Assembly: GCF_018555685.1 (NCBI RefSeq)
Contig: NZ_JAFLWW010000009.1
Location: forward strand, 158,270 to 222,269
Direction of reading: 5' to 3'
DNA: 64,000 nucleotides
Source of the DNA: Aminobacter anthyllidis
Lineage (GTDB): Bacteria > Pseudomonadota > Alphaproteobacteria > Rhizobiales > Rhizobiaceae
Shown: positions 43,536-52,403 of the stretch, one piece after another
How the letters are laid out: the number at the start of each line of letters is the position of its first letter
How positions within the stretch are numbered: the first letter of the stretch is position 1
Translations under genes and position numbers: made by a program
Notes under the pieces: model-generated
Told to the model about the DNA's origin: nothing
Seen by the model: the letters and a program-made list of their open reading frames with translations, nothing else
The model's database searches: none

Positions 43536-45104
43536 TCACTTCTTCTTGCCAAGGCCGGGCAGGCCGCCGCCGAGACCCGGAAGCTTCATGCCACCAGGCA
43601 GGCCCGGCAAACCGCCGCCGCCCATGCCACCTGGAAGGCCCTTGAGGCCACCACCGAGGCCGGCAGCTTCCGCCTGCTTCTGCAAAGCTTCGAGCTGCTT
43701 GGGGTCCATCTTGGACAGGTCGGGCATGCCGCCCATGCCGCCACCAAGGCCCATCTTCTGGGCAAGGCCGCCCATCATGCCGCGCATCAGGCCACCGCCC
43801 TTGCCCTTGCCGCCCATGGCTTTCATCATGTCGGCCATCTGGCGATGCATCTTGAGCAGCTTGTTGATTTCCGCCGCATCGGTGCCGGAGCCTGCGGCGA
43901 TGCGCTTCTTGCGCGAGTGCTTCAACACGTCGGGATTGGCGCGCTCGGCCTTGGTCATCGATGAGATGATGGCGATCTGGCGCCCGAACATCTTGTCGTC
44001 CAGTCCGGCCGCAGCCATCTGGTCCTTCATCTTGCCCATGCCCGGCATCATTCCCATGATGCCGCCCATGCCGCCCATCTTCTGCATTTGGCCAAGCTGG
44101 TCGGCGAGGTCGTTCAGGTCGAACTTGCCCGACTGCATCTTCTTGGCCATCGCCGCGGCTTTTTCCGCGTCGATGTTTTCAGCAGCCTTTTCGACCAGCG
44201 AAACGATGTCGCCCATGCCGAGGATACGGTCGGCGATGCGCTTGGGATAGAACTCCTCAAGCGCGTCCATCTTTTCGCCGACGCCGATCAGCTTGATCGG
44301 CTTGCCGGTGACGGCGCGCATCGAGAGCGCTGCACCGCCACGGCCGTCGCCGTCCATGCGGGTCAGCACCAGGCCGGTTATGCCGACCCGGTCGTCGAAA
44401 TTCTTGGCGAGGTTGACGGCGTCCTGGCCGGTCAGCGAGTCGGCGACGAGCAGGATCTCGTGCGGGTCCGACACCTTGCGGATGTCGGCCATCTCGACCA
44501 TCAGCGGCTCGTCGATATGGGTACGGCCGGCGGTGTCGAGGATGACGACGTCATGGCCGCCGAGCTTGGCCGCCTGGACGGCGCGCTTGGCGATGTCGAC
44601 CGGCGACTGACCGGCGATGATGGGAAGGGTTGCGACCTTGGTCTGCTCGCCGAGCTGGCGCAGCTGCTCTTGCGCGGCCGGACGGCGCGTATCGAGCGAG
44701 GCCATCAGGACCTTCTTACCCTGGCGCTCGGTGAGGCGCTTGGCGATCTTGGCCGAGGTGGTGGTCTTGCCGGAGCCCTGCAAGCCGACCATCATGATGA
44801 CGACCGGCGCGGGCGCATTGAGATCGATGGCGACGCCTTCGGAGCCGAGCATCTCGACAAGCTCGTCATGGACGATCTTGACGACCATCTGCCCGGGCTT
44901 GATCGACTTCAGAACCGCAGCGCCGACGGCCTTTTCGCGGACGCGGTCGGTGAACCCACGGACGACTTCCAGCGCCACGTCGGCCTCAAGCAGCGCACGG
45001 CGAACCTCGCGCAGGGCAGCCGAAACATCGGCCTCCGACAGCGCGCCACGGCCCGTCAGGCCGTTGAGGATCGATCCAAGTCGCTCTTGCAGCGATTCAA
45101 ACAT
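43536..45104 (-). CDS. ffh: Signal recognition particle protein (SRP54)
   Basis: A 522-residue SRP GTPase that targets membrane proteins co-translationally. The N domain starts MFESLQERLGSILNGLTGRG; the G domain has the P loop GLQGSGKTTT (residues 107-116), DTRRPAAQEQL and DTAGRTH; the M domain (about 300-455) is methionine-rich with SMTKAERANPDVL; the Gly/Met/Pro-rich tail (455-522) is typical of rhizobia. A terminator-like hairpin stands 70 bp upstream of the start on the same strand. Confidence 0.98.
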   Translation of the reverse strand: MFESLQERLGSILNGLTGRGALSEADVSAALREVRRALLEADVALEVVRGFTDRVREKAVGAAVLKSIKPGQMVVKIVHDELVEMLGSEGVAIDLNAPAPVVIMMVGLQGSGKTTTSAKIAKRLTERQGKKVLMASLDTRRPAAQEQLRQLGEQTKVATLPIIAGQSPVDIAKRAVQAAKLGGHDVVILDTAGRTHIDEPLMVEMADIRKVSDPHEILLVADSLTGQDAVNLAKNFDDRVGITGLVLTRMDGDGRGGAALSMRAVTGKPIKLIGVGEKMDALEEFYPKRIADRILGMGDIVSLVEKAAENIDAEKAAAMAKKMQSGKFDLNDLADQLGQMQKMGGMGGIMGMMPGMGKMKDQMAAAGLDDKMFGRQIAIISSMTKAERANPDVLKHSRKKRIAAGSGTDAAEINKLLKMHRQMADMMKAMGGKGKGGGLMRGMMGGLAQKMGLGGGMGGMPDLSKMDPKQLEALQKQAEAAGLGGGLKGLPGGMGGGGLPGLPGGMKLPGLGGGLPGLGKKK

Positions 45105-45174
45105 TCAACTTCCCTTCTCTCAGCCAACCGGTGTCGAACCGAGAGGTAATGCCTCCGCGCGCCTGAACCAAACC

Positions 45175-45209
45175 AAAAAGCACCCGGGGGCGCACTGCGC
45201 TGCCGGGTG
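45175..45209 (-). terminator. Terminator-like hairpin in the ffh upstream region
   Basis: On the minus strand CACCCGG (45209-45203) and CCGGGTG (45187-45181), with a 15-nt loop that itself contains GCGCAGTGCGC, are followed by CTTTTT (45180-45175). It lies 71 nt before the ffh start codon and would stop transcripts from upstream: either attenuation of ffh or the end of a small RNA. Confidence 0.55.
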
Positions 45210-45419
45210 TTGGCCTCCGGGATCGTTTTGTACCCTCTAGGGGTGTCCCGGTCGGCCGCTCGGAGTGGAACTCTTCGCGGAATTTGCGGGCTGTAGACAG
45301 GAAAAAGGCCAGGGAGTCAAGACAAAGGCCTGAGAATGGCGATTGCAGGCGGATTCTCGGGCGAAAATCAGTGGCTGTTAATACTTCCCTGCTATCATGC
45401 GCGGCATCCGGGGGGATAC
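45210..45419. other. Intergenic region between ffh and a GGDEF/EAL gene
   Basis: No gene is recognised. The near-palindrome ACCCTCTAGGGGT is at 45232-45244, and GC-rich stretches that could fold are at 45250-45300. The SRP-RNA signature (GGAAGGAAGCAGCC) is absent, so this is not the 4.5S RNA gene. The divergent promoters of ffh and the signalling gene must lie here. Confidence 0.4.
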
Positions 45420-45455
45420 ATGTACTATTTCAGAGTCTACTACCACCATGTGTGA
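45420..45455 (+). CDS. Tyr-rich upstream small ORF
   Basis: An 11-residue open frame MYYFRVYYHHV with a good ribosome site (GGGGGGAT, 4 nt before the ATG). Its stop codon overlaps the ATG at 45448 of the downstream PAS-GGDEF-EAL gene by 8 nt. It holds four Tyr and one Phe codons. It may couple translation of the signalling gene, which has no ribosome site of its own, or act as a leader peptide. Confidence 0.4.
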   Translation: MYYFRVYYHHV

Positions 45456-47202
45456 TCACCAGCTTGGTCCGCATAAAGTGATGGACGGTGGTGATTTCAT
45501 GACCCCGACCGCAGATGCCTCGCCGCTTGCCGGCTTTGCCGAGAATATCGAATTTGCGCTGGTGGTCATCGATGCCAGCCGCAACATTTCCTTCGTCAAC
45601 AAGTCGGCCGAGCGCATGTTCGGCTACAGCAGGACCGAACTGGTCGGCAATACGCTCGACCTGATCATTCCGCCGAGATTGCGCGGGGCCCATAACGCTG
45701 GCATCGCCCGCGTCGGCGCCGGGGAGCCGTCGAAGCTGAGTGGCAAGACGGTCGAAGTCTCGGCCTTGCGGCGCGACGGAAGCGAATTCCCCATCGAGCT
45801 GTCACTTTCGGTATGGCAGGGACCTGACGGTGTCTCGATGGGCGGCATCATCCGCGACATCTCCGAGCGCAGGCAGCGCGACACGCGGCTGCATCGCCTG
45901 GCGCATCAGGACACGTTGACCGGCCTGCCCAACCGGCTCCAGTTCGACATGCAGCTCGAGGACGCGCTTTCGAAGGGCGAGGCGACGGGGCTGTTGCTTG
46001 TCGATCTGGACGGCTTCAAGAAGGTCAACGACACGCTCGGCCACGCCACCGGCGACACGCTGCTGCAGGCGCTGGCAGTGCGGTTGCCCGCCGCGCTCGA
46101 CGCCAATGCCATGGTGGCGAGGCTCGGCAGCGACGAGTTCGCGGTGCTGTTGCGCGGCATCGACAAGCCCGCGGCGGTCGTGGCCGCGGCAAGCAGCCTG
46201 CTGCACTCCTTCGAACAGCCTTTCGAAATCGGCGACCACCTGCTCAAGCTCGGCGTCAGCATCGGCGGCGCGGTCGCGCCCCGCGATGGCGGGGACCCGG
46301 AGGAACTGATGGCCAGCGCCGACCTGGCGCTCTACCGGGCACGGCAGCAAGGCAGCAGCTATCGCATATTCGAACCGGGCATGCGCAACGCGGTGGCGGT
46401 GCGGCGCGCGCTGCAGGACGAACTGCTGCGCGCCATCAGCGCGCGGGAATTCGTCCTGCACTACCAGCCGCAGGTGTGCCTGGAGACGGGCAAGGTGCTG
46501 GGCGCCGAGGCGCTGCTGCGCTGGAACCATCCTTCACGCGGATTGCTCGCGCCTGCCGACTTCCTGGCCGTCCTCGAAACGCACTCCGGCGCGCTGACTG
46601 TCGGCAACTGGATCCTTGATGAGGCCTGCCGGCAGTCGGCCGAGTGGCGCACCCACGGCTTTGCCCCGATCACGATGGCCATCAATCTGTTCGCCGTACA
46701 GGTCAACGCGGGCAACCTCGCCGAAACGGTGACGTCGACGCTTTCGCGTCATGGCCTGCCCGCCAATGCGCTGGAACTCGAGGTTACCGAAACCATCGCC
46801 CTTGACTATGAGGAGCGCACGCTGGCGCCGTTCCGCAAGCTCGCCAAGGCGGGCGTCGGCCTCGCCTTCGACGATTTCGGCACCGGCCACGCAGCACTCA
46901 GCACCATCAAGCGTTTCCCGCTTACGGTGCTCAAGGTCGACCGCAGTTTTATCCGCGACATGCTGCGGGATCCGCAGGACGCTGCGATCGTGCGCGCGGT
47001 ACTCGGCATGGCCAGGGACATGGGGCTTTCGGTTGTCGCCGAAGGCATCGAGACGCGGGCGCAGGAAGCAGCGCTGTACGCCATGGGCTGCCGCGTCGGC
47101 CAAGGCTACCTCTATTCCAAGGCCGTTCCCCCGTCCGCATTCGAACATATGTTGAAGCGGGTCGAACACGCCCCGGACAAGACCCCGGCAGTACGTTTTT
47201 AG
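45448..47202 (+). CDS. PAS-GGDEF-EAL cyclic-di-GMP signalling protein
   Basis: A protein of 584 residues from this start: PAS (about 30-135; IEFALVVIDASRNISFVN, then FGYSRTELVG), GGDEF (about 150-310) and EAL (about 325-575). The diguanylate cyclase motif reads LGSDEF, not GGDEF, so cyclase activity may be weak or lost; the EAL part keeps GAEALLRW and AFDDFGTGHAAL and is probably a phosphodiesterase. Start codons at 45397, 45481 and 45499 are alternatives; 45448 is chosen because it overlaps a small upstream frame with a good ribosome site. Its end overlaps the convergent DUF1236 gene by 4 bp. Confidence 0.85.
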   Translation: MCDHQLGPHKVMDGGDFMTPTADASPLAGFAENIEFALVVIDASRNISFVNKSAERMFGYSRTELVGNTLDLIIPPRLRGAHNAGIARVGAGEPSKLSGKTVEVSALRRDGSEFPIELSLSVWQGPDGVSMGGIIRDISERRQRDTRLHRLAHQDTLTGLPNRLQFDMQLEDALSKGEATGLLLVDLDGFKKVNDTLGHATGDTLLQALAVRLPAALDANAMVARLGSDEFAVLLRGIDKPAAVVAAASSLLHSFEQPFEIGDHLLKLGVSIGGAVAPRDGGDPEELMASADLALYRARQQGSSYRIFEPGMRNAVAVRRALQDELLRAISAREFVLHYQPQVCLETGKVLGAEALLRWNHPSRGLLAPADFLAVLETHSGALTVGNWILDEACRQSAEWRTHGFAPITMAINLFAVQVNAGNLAETVTSTLSRHGLPANALELEVTETIALDYEERTLAPFRKLAKAGVGLAFDDFGTGHAALSTIKRFPLTVLKVDRSFIRDMLRDPQDAAIVRAVLGMARDMGLSVVAEGIETRAQEAALYAMGCRVGQGYLYSKAVPPSAFEHMLKRVEHAPDKTPAVRF

Positions 47203-47771
47203 CTCCGGACGGTCTTAGCTCCCAGCCGCCGGTACTCGTAGTCGGGGATCTCCGACAGTTCGACAGTTTCCGGCAGTCCGGCACCGACAACGACTTCGCC
47301 CTCGAGATAGACCGGCTCTATCCTGTGGTCGGTCACATATGTGCGAACCTCGCCAGGCGGCTCGATGGCGGTCATGGCTTCGCCGGCGACGATTGCACCG
47401 GTCGTGCCGTCAATGACGACATCCCCAGCGCCACCGGCGGCAGGCGGGTCAACGACCATCACGCCGGAATCGGCCGGGCGCGCGGAAAGCACGATCTCCT
47501 GGCCACCGAAGTCCCCAACAAGATAGTCGGAATAGACCCAGCCATCCCCGCCTGAATCGGCAACACTGCACCATTTGCTGCCTTCAAGGCAGCCGCGCAG
47601 CGTTGTGGCCTGTCCAGCACCGATAACGCCGATGACGGGGTATTGCGGGCCGGGGCCGGCACGCACGTTGAGATCGGCGGCCGCCTGCACCGCGACATCG
47701 GCAAATGACGGGCCTGAGAAGGCGAGAAGCGCGCCCGCAACGGCGGGCAACAACAACAGTTTGGTTTTCAT
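47199..47771 (-). CDS. Exported SH3-DUF1236 protein
   Basis: A 190-residue exported protein: signal KTKLLLLPAVAGALLAFSGP with cleavage at SFADV, then a bacterial SH3-like domain (residues about 28-90; ADLNVRAGPGPQYPVIGVIG, GWVYSDYL) and a C-terminal DUF1236 segment (PVYLEGEVVVGAGLPETVEL). The architecture is common in rhizobia; SH3b domains often bind cell-wall or surface ligands. ATG 47771 leads straight into the signal peptide. Confidence 0.85.
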   Translation of the reverse strand: MKTKLLLLPAVAGALLAFSGPSFADVAVQAAADLNVRAGPGPQYPVIGVIGAGQATTLRGCLEGSKWCSVADSGGDGWVYSDYLVGDFGGQEIVLSARPADSGVMVVDPPAAGGAGDVVIDGTTGAIVAGEAMTAIEPPGEVRTYVTDHRIEPVYLEGEVVVGAGLPETVELSEIPDYEYRRLGAKTVRS

Positions 47772-47872
47772 CTTTTCGCTCCGTTTTCTTGGTCCCTCAA
47801 GAGGCGAAAACGGCGCTGGCAACCATCCGTTCCGCCTGGCACGGCTTGGAACGCTCACGAATTGTAGCAGTT

Positions 47873-49123
47873 TCACATGTGCCGGCGTCGCACGGCAAGT
47901 TGCGCAACCACCTGGGTGGCCACCGCCTCCCCCGACAGGCGGGCACCGCCGCAGGTCTGGATCAGCGGTCCGGCAAGATGCTCGCCGGCGAAGAAGATGC
48001 GCTCGGCTACAGGCTGCATCAGAACCCCACGCGCCTCGGAGCGGCCGGGGCGTGCCGCAGCGTAGGCACCTCTGACATAACGTTCCGCGCCCCAGTTAGT
48101 CATCATCGCGCGGCCGACATGCTTGCGTATGTCGTTGCCGAATATCTCGCACAGCCTGTCCGTGGCGAAATCGACACCCGCCGCCTCGCCAGCGGCCGAC
48201 AGCTCCCAGGCGAAATCGCCGCCGACAAAGCCGACCATCAGATTGAGATCGAAGGGAAAGCTGAGGAAATAGATGTCGTGGCGCGCGGCACGTTCGACAA
48301 GCAGGTCGTCGAAGGGCTTGAGCCCGAGGCGGCTGCCTCTGATCTCGACTGGGAGCTTGGTCAGCATGCCCATCGGCAGGTCGAAAAAGGCTGTCACGTA
48401 GCTTTCCGGCAGCGCGGGCGAAAAGGCGATCTCCTCGAAAGCCAGCACCGCCGGCGATGCCGTCACGATCACCGCATTGGCACGCAGTACCCCGCGATCG
48501 GTGTGGCAGCTGACGCCCGCGCCATCCCAATCGATCCGGCGCACGGGCGTGGCAAGCTCGACCGGCACATCGGCGCCGAAACGCGCGACGAGCGTGCCAT
48601 AACCCTCCTTGGTGAAGTAGTTGGGATCGAGGTCGGCGGCATTCCTGAAGTCGGCGATGGAGATTTCGTCCTCGTCGGTGCCGAAATCCATCGGTCCGCA
48701 GAAGGTGGCTGCGGCGCGCGACGAGCGTCCCTTGGCCAACAGCGCGCCAAGCCGGTCGTCGGCGTTGTTGTGGCCTTCGAGCAGAACGGTCATGGCGGCA
48801 TCGGCCGCCTTGACGGCGGCCTCCTCGTCCTCGCTCGCCTTGCGGTTGCGGTAATAGAGATGGTCGATGTTCATGTCGTGATGATGCATCGTCCACCCGG
48901 CGGCCTGCGCTTCGGGGAAGTAGGGATTGCGGTCGGCGGCGTGCAGCCAGGCGCAACCGATGTCGAAGGGCACACCGAAGTGTTTGTTGCTGGTCCAGGC
49001 ACGACCGCCTATGCGATCCATGGCTTCCAGCACTTTGAAGCTAAGTCCTGCCCGGCGAAGCACTTTTGCCGCCGAAAGACCCGCGGACCCCGCGCCGACG
49101 ATCACAACATCGACATCTTCCAT
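47873..49123 (-). CDS. Flavin amine oxidase-family protein
   Basis: A 416-residue FAD-dependent oxidase. The dinucleotide fold starts VVIVGAGSAGLSAAKVLRRA; RIGGRAWTSN is the GG motif; GCAWLHAADRNPYF and the C-terminal FAGEHLAGPLIQTCGGARLS bind FAD near the active site. It belongs to the monoamine oxidase/L-amino-acid oxidase group. There is no signal peptide. The substrate is unknown. It is a single gene, upstream of the DUF1236 gene by 101 bp in the same direction. Confidence 0.9.
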   Translation of the reverse strand: MEDVDVVIVGAGSAGLSAAKVLRRAGLSFKVLEAMDRIGGRAWTSNKHFGVPFDIGCAWLHAADRNPYFPEAQAAGWTMHHHDMNIDHLYYRNRKASEDEEAAVKAADAAMTVLLEGHNNADDRLGALLAKGRSSRAAATFCGPMDFGTDEDEISIADFRNAADLDPNYFTKEGYGTLVARFGADVPVELATPVRRIDWDGAGVSCHTDRGVLRANAVIVTASPAVLAFEEIAFSPALPESYVTAFFDLPMGMLTKLPVEIRGSRLGLKPFDDLLVERAARHDIYFLSFPFDLNLMVGFVGGDFAWELSAAGEAAGVDFATDRLCEIFGNDIRKHVGRAMMTNWGAERYVRGAYAAARPGRSEARGVLMQPVAERIFFAGEHLAGPLIQTCGGARLSGEAVATQVVAQLAVRRRHM

Positions 49124-49290
49124 GGTTTTTCCCCGCTCTCGCCATATTCATTGCTTGATCGTATGCGAGTTTTTTGCCACCTGCCATTGTAGGCAGACGG
49201 GGACGTAAACGCCTTCTTAACGATGACAAGAGAGCGTGGGGCTGGCAACATCCCTCCCAGGGACATTGATTCAGGCATCAGGAGAACGGC

Positions 49291-50109
49291 ATGGCATTAT
49301 TTGCCAAGGTGAAGACTTTTGCTGCAGCCTCCGCCATGCTGGCGGCTATGGCTGGCGGCGCATATGCGGCGGAGTGCGGCAACAACGCGGCAGGCTTCGA
49401 AGCATGGAAGGCATCGTTCGCCGACCAGGCGGCGGCGAACGGCATCAAGGGCAACGCGCTCAGCGCGCTCGCCAAGACGACCTACGCCACCAAGACCATT
49501 TATGCCGACCGCAACCAGAAGAGCTTCAAGCTCTCGCTCGACCAGTTCATGGCCAAGCGCGGCGGCAAGGCGATTGCCTCCAAGGGCAAGACCATCAAGA
49601 AGCAGAATGCGGCGCTGTTCCAGAGCATCGAGGCCCGCTACGGCGTACCAGCCGGCCCGCTGATCGCGATCTGGGGCATGGAAACCGGCTTCGGTGGCTT
49701 CTTGGGCAACCAGCACACGCTGTCGGCCGTCGCGACACTTGCTTATGACTGCCGCCGTTCGGAATACTTCACCGACCAGCTCTACGCCGCACTCAAGCTC
49801 GTCCAGAGCGGCACGCTGGCGCCCAACGCCATCGGCGCTGCCCACGGCGAAATCGGCCAGACCCAGTTCCTGCCGGTCAACGTGCTGAAGTATGGCGCCG
49901 ACGGCGACGGCAACGGCAAGATCGACATGGTCCGCTCAAAGGCGGACGCCCTGGCTTCGACCGCCAACTTCCTGCGCGGCCATGGCTGGAGCGCCGGCGG
50001 CGGCTATCAGCCCGGCCAGGCCAATTTCGGCGCCCTGCAGGGCTGGAACGCGGCCAGCGTCTACCAGCAGGCGATCGCCATCATCGGCGCGGAAATCGAC
50101 GGCAACTGA
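49291..50109 (+). CDS. Lytic murein transglycosylase (MltB-like, SLT_2)
   Basis: A 272-residue exported enzyme that cleaves glycan strands of peptidoglycan. The signal is TFAAASAMLAAMAGGAYAAE; the mature N terminus has CGNNAAGFEAWKASFADQA. The catalytic Glu is in WGMETGFGGFLGNQ (about residue 130); IGQTQFLPVNVLKYGADGDG and the C-terminal GALQGWNAASVYQQAI are family features. It is shorter than E. coli MltB and lacks a lipobox, so it is periplasmic and soluble. GGAGAAC precedes the ATG. Confidence 0.92.
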   Translation: MALFAKVKTFAAASAMLAAMAGGAYAAECGNNAAGFEAWKASFADQAAANGIKGNALSALAKTTYATKTIYADRNQKSFKLSLDQFMAKRGGKAIASKGKTIKKQNAALFQSIEARYGVPAGPLIAIWGMETGFGGFLGNQHTLSAVATLAYDCRRSEYFTDQLYAALKLVQSGTLAPNAIGAAHGEIGQTQFLPVNVLKYGADGDGNGKIDMVRSKADALASTANFLRGHGWSAGGGYQPGQANFGALQGWNAASVYQQAIAIIGAEIDGN

Positions 50110-50188
50110 CGCCTGATGACCTGACACAACCCTGTCAGGAGACTTTTGGGGCACACTGGCAAAGCCGGCGCCTCGGACGCAGAATGAC

Positions 50189-50217
50189 AAAAGCCCGGTG
50201 GCAACACCGGGCTTTTT
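50189..50217 (+). terminator. Intrinsic terminator after the transglycosylase gene
   Basis: The stem AAAAGCCCGGTG / CACCGGGCTTTT with a GCAA tetraloop is followed by a T run. It lies 79 bp after the stop codon and immediately before the next gene (start 50240). Confidence 0.92.
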
Positions 50218-50239
50218 CAATGCGGACGAGGATCTTGTC

Positions 50240-50758
50240 ATGAACAGCCAGAGCGGCCTGCCCGCCGATCTCTCGCGCTTCGGCAATGTCGAAGGCTACA
50301 CCCATTACCCCAAGACAGTGACGCCGGGACTGCCGGCGACGGCAGGCGGCGGCCTGCTGAAATGGTACGAAATCTCAGAAGCGGCGACGCCGGTAACACG
50401 CGAAACCAGCGCGCTGGCGCAGCGCTTCCTGGCCGCCGAGACGGCGACCGGGCGCCTCAACCTCAAGGGCGAGCTCGGCTTCGTCATCCTGCACCGCTGC
50501 GGCGGCGACTTCCATTTCCTGCTGGTGAGTTCGTGGCGCAACGCCAACGAGATGTGGGAGACGGTCTACGCCAAGACCGCCGCAGCGCCTGATTTTTCGC
50601 TGTTTGCCCTGCCTGGGCCGCACCGCGCGACCTTCTGTGTCTGGGAGCTGGCTGCGGTGAATCACGAGCGGCTGGCCTTTGGCCGCTATCTGTTTTCCGC
50701 GCGCGACGAGGCCGCCAAGCGGGTCTATCTCGGGGATTACTACGAAGGTGGGGCGTGA
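50240..50758 (+). CDS. Conserved hypothetical protein
   Basis: A 172-residue soluble protein of unrecognised family. It opens NSQSGLPADLSRFGNVEGYT and ends with a segment rich in aromatic residues (AFGRYLFSARDEAAKRVYLG). The central part FVILHRCGGDFHFLLVSSWR looks like a compact alpha/beta fold. GAGGAT lies before the ATG. It ends just before a RIME-like repeat. The codon use looks native. Confidence 0.65.
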   Translation: MNSQSGLPADLSRFGNVEGYTHYPKTVTPGLPATAGGGLLKWYEISEAATPVTRETSALAQRFLAAETATGRLNLKGELGFVILHRCGGDFHFLLVSSWRNANEMWETVYAKTAAAPDFSLFALPGPHRATFCVWELAAVNHERLAFGRYLFSARDEAAKRVYLGDYYEGGA

Positions 50759-50764
50759 GTCTTT

Positions 50765-50889
50765 CCTTCTCCCCGCTTGCGGGGAGAAGGTGGCCAAAAG
50801 GGCCGGATGAGGGGCAGCGCGTACCTCTGGAAGCTTGCACCGCCCCTCATCTGCCTGCCGGCATCTTCTCCCCGTAGAACGGGGAGAAG
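50765..50889. repeat. RIME1-like intergenic palindromic element
   Basis: Two hairpins (CTTCTCCCCGCTTGCGGGGA... at 50765-50790 and CTTCTCCCCGTAGAACGGGG... at 50865-50889) bracket inverted GGCCGGATGAGGGGC / GCCCCTCATCTGCC arms. The layout matches the rhizobial intergenic mosaic element type as I recall it. A second copy is at 52253. It lies between the hypothetical gene and the convergent argG and may help terminate both. Confidence 0.7.
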
Positions 50890-50902
50890 AAAAAGCCCGT
50901 CA

Positions 50903-52120
50903 TCACCGGTTGCGCGCAGCCAGCGTGCGCAGGCGCAGCGCGTTGAGCTTGATGAAGCCGGCGGCGTCCTTCTGGTCGTAGGCGCCCTGGTCATCCTCGA
51001 AGGTGACCAGCTTGTCCGAGTAGAGCGACTTCGCGCTTTCGCGCCCGATGACCATGACGTTGCCCTTGTAGAGCTTGAGGGTGACTTCGCCCTCGACATC
51101 CTTCTGGCTGAGATCGATCGCCGCCTGCAGCATCTGGCGCTCGGGCGAGAACCAGAAGCCGTAATAGATCAGCTCGGCGTAGCGCGGCATCAGCTCGTCC
51201 TTGAGGTGCGCGGCACCACGGTCGAGCGTGATCGATTCGATGGCGCGATGCGCCACAAGCAAAATCGTGCCGCCGGGGGTCTCGTAGACGCCGCGCGACT
51301 TCATGCCGACGAAGCGGTTCTCGACCAGGTCGAGACGGCCGATGCCGTTGTCGCGGCCGTAGTCGTTGAGCTTGGCAAGAAGCGTCGCCGGCGACAGGCG
51401 CTCGCCGTTGATCGACACGGCGTCGCCCTGTTCGAAGCCGATCTTGATGATCGTCGCCTTGTCGGGCGCTGCCTCGGGCGAAATCGTGCGCATGTGGACG
51501 TATTCAGGCGCCTCAACGGCCGGATCTTCGAGCACCTTGCCCTCGGACGACGAGTGCAACAGGTTGGCGTCGACCGAGAACGGCGCTTCGCCCTTCTTGT
51601 CCTTGGCGACCGGGATCTGGTGCTTTTCGGCGAAGTCGAGCAGGTCGGTGCGCGACTTGAATTCCCAATCGCGCCATGGCGCGATGATCTTGATGTCGGG
51701 GTTGAGCGCATAGGCCGACAGCTCGAAGCGGACCTGGTCGTTGCCCTTGCCGGTGGCGCCATGGGCGATGGCGTCGGCGCCGGTCTTTTTGGCGATGTCA
51801 ACGAGGTGTTTGGAGATCAGCGGACGGGCGATCGAGGTGCCGAGCAGGTAGACGCCCTCATAGACGGCATTGGCGCGGAACATCGGGAAGACGAAGTCGC
51901 GGACGAATTCCTCGCGCACGTCCTCGATGAAGATCTCCTTGATCCCCATCATCTCTGCCTTCTTGCGCGCCGGCTCGAGTTCCTCGCCCTGGCCGAGATC
52001 GGCGGTGAAGGTGACGACCTCCGCATTGAGCTCGGTCTGCAGCCACTTGAGGATGATGGAGGTGTCGAGACCGCCGGAATAGGCGAGCACGACCTTCTTG
52101 ACGTCTTTCCACTTGGACAT
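50903..52120 (-). CDS. argG: Argininosuccinate synthase
   Basis: A 405-residue ATP-dependent ligase joining citrulline and aspartate in arginine synthesis. The N-terminal PP-loop is [54 protein letters not shown] and the late [20 protein letters not shown] are family hallmarks. The length is typical. It is monocistronic, flanked on both sides by RIME-like repeats. Confidence 0.98.
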   Translation of the reverse strand: MSKWKDVKKVVLAYSGGLDTSIILKWLQTELNAEVVTFTADLGQGEELEPARKKAEMMGIKEIFIEDVREEFVRDFVFPMFRANAVYEGVYLLGTSIARPLISKHLVDIAKKTGADAIAHGATGKGNDQVRFELSAYALNPDIKIIAPWRDWEFKSRTDLLDFAEKHQIPVAKDKKGEAPFSVDANLLHSSSEGKVLEDPAVEAPEYVHMRTISPEAAPDKATIIKIGFEQGDAVSINGERLSPATLLAKLNDYGRDNGIGRLDLVENRFVGMKSRGVYETPGGTILLVAHRAIESITLDRGAAHLKDELMPRYAELIYYGFWFSPERQMLQAAIDLSQKDVEGEVTLKLYKGNVMVIGRESAKSLYSDKLVTFEDDQGAYDQKDAAGFIKLNALRLRTLAARNR

Positions 52121-52252
52121 TTGAGCACGGCACCTTTTGCAAGCGGCCGGCTGGGGCCGCGTTTCCCGGGCTTTCTAAGCAGGAACGGGCAAGCGGGCAA
52201 GGGCGATCATGCCGCTGGGGGAGAGGGGCTCGCGATCGTTCCTGACGGACTG

Positions 52253-52382
52253 CCCCCTCATCCGGCCGCTGCGCGGCCACCTTCTCCCCGGTGGGGAGAA
52301 GAGGGAAGGCACAAACCCCCGCGGTCTCCTCTCCCCTCGGGGAGAGGTCGGCCGAGCAAAGCGGAGGCCGGGTGAGGGGGAG
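52253..52382. repeat. Composite RIME-like repeat
   Basis: The first part (52253-52301: CCCCCTCATCCGGCCGCTGC... to GGGGAGAAG) is near-identical, in reverse orientation, to the element at 50781-50815. The second part (52326-52382) has its own palindrome, CTCTCCCCTCGGGGAGAG, followed by GTCGGCCGAGCAAAGCGGAG, another rhizobial repeat type. It sits between tex and argG, which run in the same direction. Confidence 0.65.
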
Positions 52383-52403
52383 ATCGCCAGGCAGCACCGC
52401 AAC

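Noticed and set aside
45210..45300. Possible SRP 4.5S RNA gene upstream of ffh
   Set aside because: The conserved GGAAGGAAGCAGCC signature is absent on both strands.
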